DNA of 64,000 nucleotides from Christensenella sp. UBA2853 (GTDB lineage Bacteria > Bacillota > Clostridia > Christensenellales > Aristaeellaceae), in contig DEFL01000076.1 in assembly GCA_002350845.1 (NCBI GenBank), positions 33,384 through 97,383 of the forward strand. The letters run 5' to 3'. The translations under genes were made by a program, and so were the position numbers. The notes under the pieces were generated by a model. That model had not been told where the DNA came from. It searched no databases and was given only the letters and a program-made list of their open reading frames with translations. Numbering within the stretch: position 1 is the first letter of the stretch; every line of letters starts with the position of its first letter. This document shows, in pieces, positions 49,030 through 56,930 of this stretch.

Positions 49030-49797
49030 TCAGCGGTTCAGTTCGTCAACAATGGATGCCGGCTTGACCGTCATCTCGGCCCAGGCCGGGAGGAAGCCGC
49101 TGCGGAAGGCGTTCCTCGCCGAGCGGATATTGGACCAGGCCGAGCAGTAGAACGGCACTTTGCCGCGTGCAAGAATTTCTTTTGCCAAACGGCTGGTCAG
49201 CGCAGGGGCAATGCCCCGTCCCCGCGCCTGAGGGAGCACGTCAATCCCGATCTGCCACATGTCTTCACAGTCGGCCGAGCACGCGGCCAGGCCCACCAGC
49301 TTTCCCTGGTCATAGGCGCCGACGCCGAGCACATCCAGTTCCCGGCGCTCTTTGCACAGGGCATTGCTCCACTCGCTTACGTACAGCTCCCTGAAGTCCT
49401 CAGGCCCGAGCAGGCGTGTTTCCACAGGGCAGGACAGCTCGGGAATCCGGGTGATGTCCGGGAGGTAGTACTCGGCCATGAAGCAGACCTTGTGCCCTTT
49501 TTCGAGCAGGCGGGTGCTCAGCCAGTCCATGTTCGGGGTCTCAAAGCAGTGGTAGAAGGGAAACTTCCGGATGTATTCCTCCGCGAGGGCCGCGGTCTCC
49601 GGGACAGAGGCCGCCACCACGTTGGCGCGGTAGGAGACAAAATGGCAGGTGATGGGTTCCTTATAGTATTTCCGCGCGTGTGCGCCGAGGCGGAAGGGCA
49701 CAAGGATCGGCGCGTCCGAGAGAAAGTCCTCCGCCCGGCAGCCGATATCCTCGGCGGACTGCCTCATGGCAATCTGCAGTATCTCCTGGTTTGTCAT
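49030..49797 (-). CDS. GNAT N-acetyltransferase with N-terminal extension
   Basis: A 255-residue protein. The C-terminal half is a GNAT domain: LVGLAACSADCEDMWQIGIDVLPQARGRGIAPALTSRLA, here residues 160-198, with the acetyl-CoA loop RGRGIA, and YCSAWSNIRSARNAFRSGF. The N-terminal 120 residues look like a second, degenerate GNAT-like or substrate-binding half. ATG 49797 overlaps the next gene upstream (ATGA), so translation is coupled. Substrate unknown. Confidence 0.83.
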   Translation of the reverse strand: MTNQEILQIAMRQSAEDIGCRAEDFLSDAPILVPFRLGAHARKYYKEPITCHFVSYRANVVAASVPETAALAEEYIRKFPFYHCFETPNMDWLSTRLLEKGHKVCFMAEYYLPDITRIPELSCPVETRLLGPEDFRELYVSEWSNALCKERRELDVLGVGAYDQGKLVGLAACSADCEDMWQIGIDVLPQARGRGIAPALTSRLAKEILARGKVPFYCSAWSNIRSARNAFRSGFLPAWAEMTVKPASIVDELNR

Positions 49798-50012
49798 GGC
49801 ATTGACCTCGTCTGTCTGCGCTCAGCCCGGGCCTTCTGCACGCTGGCATAGGCAAAGACCGGCAGCGCGATCAGATCAAGGATGCCGAGCAGACGTTCCA
49901 GGCCGTCAGGCAGATCGGCATCGAGCAGCGCGGTGAGGCCGAGAATGACGGAGCAGACGGCCAGAACGGCCAGGCTGATGTTCCAGAGAAGCTGAATGTT
50001 TTCCTTACTCAT
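49794..50012 (-). CDS. Two-helix small membrane protein
   Basis: A 72-residue protein: two hydrophobic helices (NISLAVLAVCSVILGLTALL and LLGILDLIALPVFAYASV) and a basic C-terminus KARAERRQTRS. It has a start at 50012 preceded by AAAGGAGACTGTTTCAAC and overlaps the GNAT start by four bases, so it is real. It is not related to the three-member family at 15.8 and 28.6 kb. Function unknown. Confidence 0.7.
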   Translation of the reverse strand: MSKENIQLLWNISLAVLAVCSVILGLTALLDADLPDGLERLLGILDLIALPVFAYASVQKARAERRQTRSMP

Positions 50013-50058
50013 GTTGAAACAGTCTCCTTTGTGTGGATCGGATGGGAATATGTTGTGT

Positions 50059-50694
50059 TCAGTGGTTCAGGCCGAACACGTCCTCAACAAGGGAAAGCGT
50101 CTCCCCGGGTGTCCTGCTTTCATCCCGCAGGATCACAGGGAAGCCGCTGTGCAGGAAGCGGTCATATTTTTCCGGGGAATTGATCCGCGCGAGCCCGCGG
50201 CAGTAGTTGTCCATGGCTTTTTCCGGGTCCGGCTCCTCCATGATCAGCCGGTAGAGGAACTGCTTCTCTTCATCCTGCCGTTCAAAGAAGCGGCTGACGG
50301 AGATCTGCGGATCGGCGAGCATGACCAGGACATGCCCCGGGAGGGCGGTTTTCTTCAGGGTTTCAGCGGAAATATTTGTATCGACAAAGACCGGTTCCGG
50401 ACGTGAGGCAAACTGAGAGAGAATCTCAAGCTCGAGCTGTTCGCACTCTTTTGCCACGCCGTCGATCCACGCTTCATATTCCTCGGGTGTCCGGCGGATG
50501 AAATCATGCCAGTCCTTCAGTTCGCGTGTGTAGGTCAGGCAGGGGAAGGCAGCGGCGTCGAGGGTCGGGTAGAACCGGCTGTGATAGTTTTCTTCCAGCA
50601 GGATGCCGTGGTGCTTTTCGGCGAGCAGCCGGACCATGGTCGATTTCCCGGCATAGGCTGTCCCGATAATGAAATAGGCGTTACGAAAGATCAT
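50059..50694 (-). CDS. P-loop kinase-like ATPase
   Basis: A 211-residue cytoplasmic protein with Walker A GTAYAGKST (residues 11-19), FVDTNISAETL as a possible Walker B region, and a LID-like stretch SRFFERQDEEKQFLYRLI. It belongs to the large AAA_33/zeta-toxin-like group of small-molecule or nucleotide kinases. The ATG at 50694 overlaps the GNAT upstream (ATGA). Substrate unknown. Confidence 0.8.
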   Translation of the reverse strand: MIFRNAYFIIGTAYAGKSTMVRLLAEKHHGILLEENYHSRFYPTLDAAAFPCLTYTRELKDWHDFIRRTPEEYEAWIDGVAKECEQLELEILSQFASRPEPVFVDTNISAETLKKTALPGHVLVMLADPQISVSRFFERQDEEKQFLYRLIMEEPDPEKAMDNYCRGLARINSPEKYDRFLHSGFPVILRDESRTPGETLSLVEDVFGLNH

Positions 50695-51161
50695 GGACTT
50701 CTCCTTTCAGGGTGCGGCGCGCCGGCCTTCCTGACCATGCACGCGTTGGTGTGCAGCTCGCGAAAGCCGTGCCTGAGGTAAAAATCGTAGGCAGGCACGT
50801 GCCGGTCGGTGAGCAGGAAGATCCAGGGGATCCCGCGCTCGAGAAGCTGATCCTCCACACATTGAAGAAAGCGGCCGCCGTGGCCCTGCCGTTGCATGTC
50901 GCGGGCTATGCAGAATTCATCAATGCAGTATTCGGTTCCCTCATGCCAGTGCCGGATATGCCCCATGGCCAGCCCGATCAGGCGGTCACCGTCAAAGTAT
51001 CCAAAGGTGAGGGAGTTCCGCTGACCGGCCAGTTCCGTGATATAGGCATCCAGCTGTCCGGGACAGCTCCAGTCATCATTCCAGGGCTCCCGGGTAAACA
51101 CATCCATGTACAGGGCGGTGATGCGCTCCCTGTCCTGCAGCGAAAGCTCTTTCAGTTCCAT
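50691..51161 (-). CDS. GNAT N-acetyltransferase
   Basis: A 156-residue protein: LKELSLQDRERITALYMDVFTREPWNDDW, a start typical of AAC(6')-like and related GNATs, then IDEFCIARDMQRQGHGGRFLQ as the acetyl-CoA loop, and FLLTDRHVPAYDFYLRHGFREL. ATG 51161 follows GAGGGATGATGG. It lies four bases after the M50-type gene. An aminoglycoside substrate is possible but not shown. Confidence 0.83.
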   Translation of the reverse strand: MELKELSLQDRERITALYMDVFTREPWNDDWSCPGQLDAYITELAGQRNSLTFGYFDGDRLIGLAMGHIRHWHEGTEYCIDEFCIARDMQRQGHGGRFLQCVEDQLLERGIPWIFLLTDRHVPAYDFYLRHGFRELHTNACMVRKAGAPHPERRSP

Positions 51162-51165
51162 TCCA

Positions 51166-52317
51166 TCATCCCTCTTGTTCTGTCTGTGCGCCGGGATGTC
51201 CCGCTTTTTCGTCTGCGAGGGCGATCAGCGCGCGCTCGGACTCGATCTCCTGGGGAAAAGGATAGACGGCGGCTGCTTTTTCAAACTGCCTGCGGAACTC
51301 TGCCGCCTTTTCCGGATCCCTGTCCGAGAGCAGGGCACAGGCATACTGTGTGCGCAGGACGGAAGGATAGGATGCCATGGATTTTATCATTTTCTCCTGC
51401 TCTTTGGAGCGCAGGGCCTTCAGCTGCTCCGGCCGGTTTTCTCCGATGGCCTCCAGATACATGCGGTCACAGACCATGAGACCGCGGTGCAGGCCGGTGA
51501 GACCGGAGGCTTCGGAGAGCGTGCGCTCCATGAGGGCATCCGCTTCCTGAAACTTCTCCTCATCCATCAGCCGGCTGCAGGCCAGGGCTCCGAGGAAGGC
51601 CGTGAGCGGGCTGTTCATGGCATCCGGGGAGGGAACGGTGAACCATTCCGCGGGCATGTCCCGTGTCCGCATGCCCTTTGAAAGGGCTTCATTGACTTTC
51701 ATTGAGATCCAGAAGGCGCGGACAGCCTCCGGATGCCGGGACATGTCCTGCACATTCTGCCCGTCATTGGTGACATCGCCGGAGGGCAGGGGCAGCCCGT
51801 TGAGCAGGGCGAAGGAGACGCCGATGATGGTGAGGAAGAGAAGGAAAACCCGGAGGAGGGAAGCCGGGGCACAGAGGAAGGAAAGCGCGAGAAATACGAT
51901 CGCGGAGGCCAGGTTCAGGATAGCCCCGCCATAGTTGTACAGGCGGAAGGGGATGGTTCCGTTCTTCAGGTCCGGCGGCCCCATCAGGCACTGTCCGGCC
52001 GTGCCGGCCAGGTGCATGCGGCGAAAACGGAGCTTCCCTTTTTCCATCACCCACATGAACTGAAAGATGCGGAAGGAAATGAAGCGGTATCCGGTGAGCG
52101 CGCCGAAGAGGAGATGCCCGCCTTCGTGAAGAATGGTCTGGATCACCATGGATGCGAGCAGGAAGGGTATCATCAGAAGGAGGGGCAGGAGCGTGTCTGT
52201 CTGGCCACGGACCGTCATGGAGTGCATGAAGACAAGGGCACAGGCGGCTCCGCTCAGCATATAGACCAGGAAACCGGGCCACTGCCCGGAAGATGCTCTT
52301 TGCTTCGTGTTTTTCAT
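51166..52317 (-). CDS. M50-type membrane metalloprotease-like protein
   Basis: A 383-residue membrane protein. After one helix (FLVYMLSGAACALVFMH) and a second (LLPLLLMIPFLLASMVIQTIL) comes HEGGHLLFG with the zinc motif His64-Glu65-x-x-His68; further helices follow (ILNLASAIVFLALSFL, FLLFLTIIGVSFALLNGLP) and SGDVTNDGQN, a variant of the N-x-x-x-D-G motif of site-2 proteases. The C-terminal 170 residues are cytoplasmic and helical (TPR-like: AEFRRQFEKAAAVYPFPQEIE). The start at 52317 is favoured by GAAAAGAG; alternatives are ATG 52347 and TTG 52359. Substrate unknown. It heads the run of genes down to 47 kb. Confidence 0.72.
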   Translation of the reverse strand: MKNTKQRASSGQWPGFLVYMLSGAACALVFMHSMTVRGQTDTLLPLLLMIPFLLASMVIQTILHEGGHLLFGALTGYRFISFRIFQFMWVMEKGKLRFRRMHLAGTAGQCLMGPPDLKNGTIPFRLYNYGGAILNLASAIVFLALSFLCAPASLLRVFLLFLTIIGVSFALLNGLPLPSGDVTNDGQNVQDMSRHPEAVRAFWISMKVNEALSKGMRTRDMPAEWFTVPSPDAMNSPLTAFLGALACSRLMDEEKFQEADALMERTLSEASGLTGLHRGLMVCDRMYLEAIGENRPEQLKALRSKEQEKMIKSMASYPSVLRTQYACALLSDRDPEKAAEFRRQFEKAAAVYPFPQEIESERALIALADEKAGHPGAQTEQEG

Positions 52318-52388
52318 CTTGGACTCTTTTCTTGGCTGTGAAATCATGGATGCCCGCAAAGGGCGATAACGGATGTTCTATGGGACAG

Positions 52389-52397
52389 AGTATATCA
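52389..52397 (-). promoter_or_regulatory. Extended -10 promoter of the M50-headed run
   Basis: TG-A-TATACT on the minus strand (plus 52389-52397), with no good -35 box; about 72 bases before the start at 52317. Confidence 0.4.
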
Positions 52398-52482
52398 TAT
52401 GGCGAAGGATCCCGATACAGAAAAGCGGTGTGATACGACTTTCCGCGGTGGTTTTTCTCTGAATTTCGGTATCCGGCGGATG

Positions 52483-53232
52483 TCAGGGTTCGGTAGGGAC
52501 GGTGTGATAGCCGCCCGCATCATCCAGAAACAGTTCCAGGTCGGCCGGCATCGTGAGTTCAAGACATGTCCTGACATTGGGCATATCGCTGAAGTCCACG
52601 AAGGCCGCGGCCGCTTCCGCCTCCACGCCGGTCCGGATGCGGCGGTCTATCAGCCGGCGCCGGAGCAGGGCCTCCGGTGCGCGGATGGAAACCGTGTAAT
52701 CCGCGAAGGCGGACAGATCCCGCCATCCGTCCGCATCCAGCAGCAGGTAATTGCCCTCAAGCAGGACAATGCTTCCGTCGACGGTGACGGCATCCTCGAC
52801 CGGGTTGTGCAGCAGACGGTCATAGACCGGCCAGGTGCAGACCGCGCCGGATGCGGCGATTTGGATGCGGCGCGTAAGGCTTTCCAGGTCAAAGGTGACC
52901 GGCGCGCCCTTGATCCGGACCATGGGGATATCCTGGCCGTCCCGGGACACGGTATGCGAGAGCAGGTATTCCTGGCGCCGGTGAAAGCCGTCCATGCCGA
53001 TGACCTGCACGGGGCAGAGACCGGGATGCGTTTTAGACAGCGTTTCCAGAAAGCTCAGCAGGGTCGTTTTCCCCGCGCCGGGCGGGGCCGCGAGCAGGAC
53101 GAGCACGCGTCCGCCCTTTTGCGTCTGCAGATCCGTCAGATGCCGGAGGAGAGGGAGGAAAAGTTCCTGCACCGCGCGCTCTTCATAGTGCGCTGTGGTG
53201 TCGATTCCGTTGATTCGAACGCTGTATTCCAT
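52483..53232 (-). CDS. Nucleoside/nucleotide kinase family protein (uridine/pantothenate kinase fold)
   Basis: A 249-residue cytoplasmic protein: Walker A PPGAGKTTLL (from residue 50), VIGMDGFHR, RIKGAPVTFDLESL, TWPVYDRLLHNPVEDA and VLLEGNYLLLD. The D-G-F-H-x and G-A-P-x-T-F-D motifs are those of the COG1072-like, FrcK/uridine-kinase group, which phosphorylates sugars or nucleosides. The start at 53232 is preceded by AAGGTGAAGTGC; the frame continues upstream over the promoter region without similarity. It is divergent from glgA. Confidence 0.88.
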   Translation of the reverse strand: MEYSVRINGIDTTAHYEERAVQELFLPLLRHLTDLQTQKGGRVLVLLAAPPGAGKTTLLSFLETLSKTHPGLCPVQVIGMDGFHRRQEYLLSHTVSRDGQDIPMVRIKGAPVTFDLESLTRRIQIAASGAVCTWPVYDRLLHNPVEDAVTVDGSIVLLEGNYLLLDADGWRDLSAFADYTVSIRAPEALLRRRLIDRRIRTGVEAEAAAAFVDFSDMPNVRTCLELTMPADLELFLDDAGGYHTVPTEP

Positions 53233-53412
53233 GCACTTCACCTTCTGCTTTCTGCACCGCGGCATGACAAAAGGGGACATTTCCTGTGGTATTCTTCTGT
53301 CCCGCCTGATGCATGGGAAGAATATCAGATTGCAGGACGGATGTAAATGATCCCGAACGGCAAAGCACACGCGGAAAAAAGGCCTGTTTTCGAAGGAAAA
53401 CAAAACTTCCTC

Positions 53413-53441
53413 TTGAGGAATCGCGGTGAATACGCTATATT
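53413..53441 (+). promoter_or_regulatory. Promoter of glgA
   Basis: TTGAGG (53413-53418), 17 bp, TATATT (53436-53441), 47 bases before the start codon. The gap 53233-53412 holds no gene. Confidence 0.65.
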
Positions 53442-53488
53442 CAGTACAGCGGCTCTGCCGGATGAATAAAAACAGAGAGGGATCGAAT

Positions 53489-54964
53489 ATGTCGGAAAAT
53501 CATGCTGGAAACCATCCTGTCCGTGTTGCCTTTGTCGGCTCTGAATGCTATCCCTTCATCAAGACAGGCGGCCTGGGTGACGTCATGTATGCCCTGCCCA
53601 GAGCGCTGCTCCGGGAAAACTGCGAGGTCAGGGTTCTTATGCCCTACTATGCCTGCATTCCCGAAAAATTCAAAAACAATATGTCTTTCCGCGGCTCCTT
53701 CATGATGGATCTGACGCAGGACGGACGCTCGTTCTTTGTGGGCATCATGGAGACCGAGATGGACGGCGTGATCTATGACTTCATTGAAAACCGCGATTTC
53801 TTCGACTGGGGCAATCCCTACACGGGTCTGTGGGAAGACATTCCCAAGTACTGCTTCTTCTCCAAGGCATCCCTGGCGGTGCTCAACTACCTTGACTGGA
53901 CGCCGGACGTCATCCACTGCCATGACTGGCAGGCGGGCCTGGTGCCGGTGTATCTGCGCACCGAGTTTGCGACAACCCCGGTGGGAAAAGCCAAAAGCAT
54001 CCTGACCATTCACAATCTCCGCTTCCAGGGCATCTGCAGCGTGGACCATCTCAAATACTGGACCGGTCTTCCGGACTATCTGTTTGATTATTCCGTGTTC
54101 CTCATTGCCAACAATGAAGCGAATATGTTCAAGGGCGGTCTTGCGTACTGCGACCGCATCACGACCGTGAGCGCGACCTATGCGCAGGAAATCCAGACGG
54201 ATTTCTACGGGGAAAAGCTCAACGGGCATCTGTGGTATCACCGGGCCAAGCTCAGCGGCATTGTCAACGGCATTGACGTGGATCTCTGGAACAGCCGGAC
54301 CGACAAACTGCTGCCGGCAGTCTACAGTGAGGAAGACGTACTTGAGAAAAAGCCGCAGAACAAGGAAGCCCTGCAGGCAAGACTCGGACTGTTCAAAGAC
54401 AGCAGCAAGTTTGTCCTGGGCCTGATCTCCCGCCTGACGGACCAGAAGGGTCTGGACCTGATCAACACCGTCTTCTCAAAGATGATGAACGCGAACACGC
54501 AGGTCGTGATCCTCGGCACCGGCGATGCGCGCTACGAGAACGCTTTCCGCTATTATGAGAGCGTGTATCCGGGCCAGGTCTGCGCGTATATCAAGTACGA
54601 TGAGAGCCTCGCACATCAGATCTATGCCGGTGCGGATGCACTCCTCGTGCCCAGCCTCTTTGAGCCCTGCGGTCTGACCCAGCTCATCGCCATGCGCTAC
54701 GGCACAGTGCCGGTCGTGCGTGAAACCGGCGGCCTGAAGGATACCGTGGAACCCTACAATGAGTACACGGGAGAAGGCAACGGGTTTACCTTTGACTATT
54801 ACAATGCGGACCTTCTGCTCGACGCAGTGGAACGCTGCCGGAAAGTGTACCGTGAAAAGAAGGACAACTGGAATGCGATCGTGAAGCGCGATATGGAAAA
54901 GGATGTATCCTGGGAGCATTCCGCACGCCAGTATATGGACCTGTACAGGGAACTGGCGCAGTGA
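53489..54964 (+). CDS. glgA: Glycogen synthase (ADP-glucose type)
   Basis: A 491-residue GT5 enzyme that elongates alpha-1,4-glucan from ADP-glucose. It has KTGGLGDV at residues 25-32 (ADP-glucose binding), CHDWQAGLVPVYL, TIHNLRFQG, NGIDVDLWN, SRLTDQKGLDLI, and the active-site Glu in VPSLFEPCGLTQLIAMRYG. The ATG at 53489 follows AGAGAGGGATCGAAT; an earlier ATG at 53426 lies in the promoter. No other glg genes are in the window. The stop is followed in phase by a coding-like remnant. Confidence 0.95.
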   Translation: MSENHAGNHPVRVAFVGSECYPFIKTGGLGDVMYALPRALLRENCEVRVLMPYYACIPEKFKNNMSFRGSFMMDLTQDGRSFFVGIMETEMDGVIYDFIENRDFFDWGNPYTGLWEDIPKYCFFSKASLAVLNYLDWTPDVIHCHDWQAGLVPVYLRTEFATTPVGKAKSILTIHNLRFQGICSVDHLKYWTGLPDYLFDYSVFLIANNEANMFKGGLAYCDRITTVSATYAQEIQTDFYGEKLNGHLWYHRAKLSGIVNGIDVDLWNSRTDKLLPAVYSEEDVLEKKPQNKEALQARLGLFKDSSKFVLGLISRLTDQKGLDLINTVFSKMMNANTQVVILGTGDARYENAFRYYESVYPGQVCAYIKYDESLAHQIYAGADALLVPSLFEPCGLTQLIAMRYGTVPVVRETGGLKDTVEPYNEYTGEGNGFTFDYYNADLLLDAVERCRKVYREKKDNWNAIVKRDMEKDVSWEHSARQYMDLYRELAQ

Positions 54965-55123
54965 CAGCCACCGTTTCGCAAGGTGATTCTGATTTCCGGG
55001 AATGCCGGCCTGACCGTCGTGGCCGGTGATGACAACGGATATACCCAGATCACCGACGAACAGCTCGACAAGGTTGTGGATTTTGTCAGCGAACTGTGGA
55101 TGAACACCAAGGCTGCTGAATAA
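54965..55123 (+). pseudogene. Coding-like remnant in phase with the glgA stop
   Basis: After the glgA TGA the same frame stays open for 52 codons and ends at TAA 55121-55123. From FRKVILISGNAGLTVVAG to DEQLDKVVDFVSELWMN it has the look of a real C-terminus and normal local codon use, but no start with a ribosome binding site and no family that I recognise. It is probably the 3' end of a gene deleted when this region rearranged. A GTG at 54983 could in principle start a 46-residue peptide. Confidence 0.45.
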
Positions 55124-55140
55124 GCTTCGGACAGCGATAC

Positions 55141-55167
55141 GGGGGAACGGCAGACAGCCGTTCCCCC
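55141..55167 (+). terminator. Terminator after the glgA region
   Basis: GGGGGAACGGC (55141-55151) pairs with GCCGTTCCCCC (55157-55167); no long T-run. Confidence 0.7.
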
Positions 55168-55229
55168 TGCGCGTTTCTCGGCGGTTTTGGACGGAGAACG
55201 GGAAAAGGAAAGGGAGGAACACAATATGA

Positions 55230-55505
55230 GGGAACGGATCAGAAAAATCAGCGTATTTTCCCTATCTCAACCTTCTTCTCACCGTAGAATACCATCCTTC
55301 GATATTTCGGTGCAAACACTATGTGATATTTGCAATTCCACCGTGTGTGTGCTAAGCTTTGTAAGTCGTTAGCCACCTAATGACCTCCTTTTGCTATCTT
55401 CTTCGCAGTTGGCAGACCGCGCTTGTATTATAGCAAAAGGAGTTTTTCTGTCCTCTGCATAGCTATAAGCTCTACCGGACCCCACGCCTAGCGTGGGGTT
55501 TTATA
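55230..55505 (-). mobile_element. Remnant of an IS200/IS605-family element
   Basis: Contains the 5' part of an IS200-like tnpA and, on its upstream side, the hairpin ACCCCACGC-CTA-GCGTGGGGT (55479-55499) typical of the end of such elements. The other end and the catalytic part are missing; base composition is more AT-rich than the neighbouring genes. The 3' boundary is not exact. Confidence 0.75.
55248..55376 (-). pseudogene. tnpA: tnpA fragment (IS200-like Y1 transposase)
   Basis: The first 42 codons of an IS200-type transposase: a GTG start preceded by AAGGAGG, then ANDLQSLAHTRWNCKYHIVF and APKYRRMVFYGEKKVEIGKIR, ending at a TGA. The family continues for another 100 or so residues with the HUH metal-binding pair and the nucleophilic Tyr; both are absent, so it cannot transpose. 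The sequence before the stop matches IS200 TnpA at nearly every position. Confidence 0.85.
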
Positions 55506-55510
55506 GTAAC

Positions 55511-55549
55511 AAAAAGCCGTCTTCCCGGGCGTAGAAGCCGGGGAGACGG
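55511..55549 (-). terminator. Terminator of the lacI-type gene
   Basis: CCGTCTTCCCGG (55517-55528) pairs with CCGGGGAGACGG (55538-55549), one mismatch; AAAAA on the left gives TTTTT on the minus strand. Confidence 0.8.
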
Positions 55550-55586
55550 ACAGCGAAAGCAGGGATGAAAAACGGAAACAGACGGA

Positions 55587-56636
55587 TCAGGCGGGCAGAC
55601 ACCCGCAGCTTCCGTTGCAGATCATATGCACAGGAGCGTGGATGGTGCGGAATGGGGAAGTATCTCCGTGAATCCTGTTTAAAAGAATTTCAACCCCGGT
55701 TCTGGCGATTGTCTCCATTCCGCAGTCGGCACTGCACAGGGGAATAGGATAGAGAAGATTACCCGCAATATTATCAATGGATGAGATCTGGAAGGAATGG
55801 AGTGAAAACCCGGGAAGCCGCAGCACCTCCATAATTGACCAGGCTTCAGCATCACAGAAGACGAACAGACTGTCGATGTTCTTCTTTATGAGCATCTGCA
55901 GAGCCTGCGCAATGGCAGCCTGGGACGCTTCTCGATTCTCCATCAAATTCAGAAGTTCCGGCAGGATATGAATGTTGTCTGCAGCAGCAGACAGACCGTA
56001 CTGTGTGCAGGCGCGCACAAAACCGGTTTTTCTTTCGGGAAAGCAGGGGGAGGTGCCTGACGCGCTGATAAAGGCGGGGAACTTTCCCCCCGACAGGATA
56101 AGATGTTCGGTGGAAAGAAAGGCGGCCCGTTCATCATCGATGGCGACACAGTCCGCTTCGTAGGGTAAGAAATCGTGTGCAAGAAGAACAAACGGTGTAT
56201 GTGTTTCCTGAAGAAGCTCTATGCTTTCGGCACTTTCGTCTGTGGGAAACAGCAGAAAACCGTCTGTATGATGTGATAAGCCTCTTCTGACCATCTGCAG
56301 ATCGAGGCCGGGAGTCCCATGGGAACAGAGAAAGTTGACCAGATAGCCTTTCTCCTGTGCGGCAAGCTGGATTTTTGTTGCCATGATGGAGAAAAAAGGA
56401 TTGGTCAGATTGGGCAGAACCACTGCGATGATGTTGCTTCGCCCGTACCGGAGAGAGACGGCCGACTGATTGGCAACATAGCCCATTTCTTTCGCGGTTT
56501 TCCTGATTCGTTCCGCGGTCTCCGCGCTGATATCCGGCATACCCCGGAGGGCACGGGATACGGCCGTTGCAGACAGTCCTGTGGCACGTGCAAGGTCGCG
56601 GAGTGTTACATGGCCTTTACTGTTTTTCAAATTCAT
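55587..56636 (-). CDS. LacI-family transcriptional regulator
   Basis: A 349-residue regulator: the N-terminal helix-turn-helix is VTLRDLARATGLSATAVSRALRG with hinge residues RIRKTAKEMGYVANQSA, and the rest is a periplasmic-binding-protein-like sensor (SNIIAVVLPNLTNPFFSIM, residues 66-84). ATG 56636 follows AGGGGGAAGGTCAG. It is divergent from the sugar ABC operon at 56931 and probably represses it through the palindrome at 56757-56772; the ligand should be a sugar or sugar phosphate handled by that operon. Confidence 0.92.
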   Translation of the reverse strand: MNLKNSKGHVTLRDLARATGLSATAVSRALRGMPDISAETAERIRKTAKEMGYVANQSAVSLRYGRSNIIAVVLPNLTNPFFSIMATKIQLAAQEKGYLVNFLCSHGTPGLDLQMVRRGLSHHTDGFLLFPTDESAESIELLQETHTPFVLLAHDFLPYEADCVAIDDERAAFLSTEHLILSGGKFPAFISASGTSPCFPERKTGFVRACTQYGLSAAADNIHILPELLNLMENREASQAAIAQALQMLIKKNIDSLFVFCDAEAWSIMEVLRLPGFSLHSFQISSIDNIAGNLLYPIPLCSADCGMETIARTGVEILLNRIHGDTSPFRTIHAPVHMICNGSCGCLPA

Positions 56637-56728
56637 CTGACCTTCCCCCTGCTGTCACTAGGAACAAACATGGATTATAGACATATTTTACCATAACATC
56701 ATAAAAAAGGGACAATAGAAAAAGGTTC

Positions 56729-56757
56729 TTGACAATTATATCTGATTATGATATATA
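56729..56757 (+). promoter_or_regulatory. Promoter of the LacI-controlled operon
   Basis: TTGACA (56729-56734), 17 bp, TATATA (56752-56757). The operator begins at its last base. Confidence 0.8.
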
Positions 56758-56772
56758 CTTCAACGTTAAAGT
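56757..56772. promoter_or_regulatory. LacI-type operator
   Basis: ACTTCAAC-GTTAAAGT is a 16-bp palindrome with one mismatch and a central CG, the standard form of LacI/GalR-family operators. It overlaps the end of the -10 box and the transcription start, so binding should block initiation. Confidence 0.75.
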
Positions 56773-56930
56773 AAACCAGAAAGCACATCCACGTGAAATG
56801 GAAGACAGAAATCGGAATCAATCATGCAGAACTCTTCAGACGAACTGCCGGATGGGGAGGCAATGAAAAGGGCGACATCGCTGCCTGTGGGGCGGCGCTG
56901 ATCGATAGATTGCAAAGGAGGATTCTTTGT

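Noticed and set aside
55440..55505. tRNA or other stable RNA near the CCCCACGC hairpin
   Set aside because: The hairpin fits the end of the IS200-type element and no cloverleaf can be drawn.
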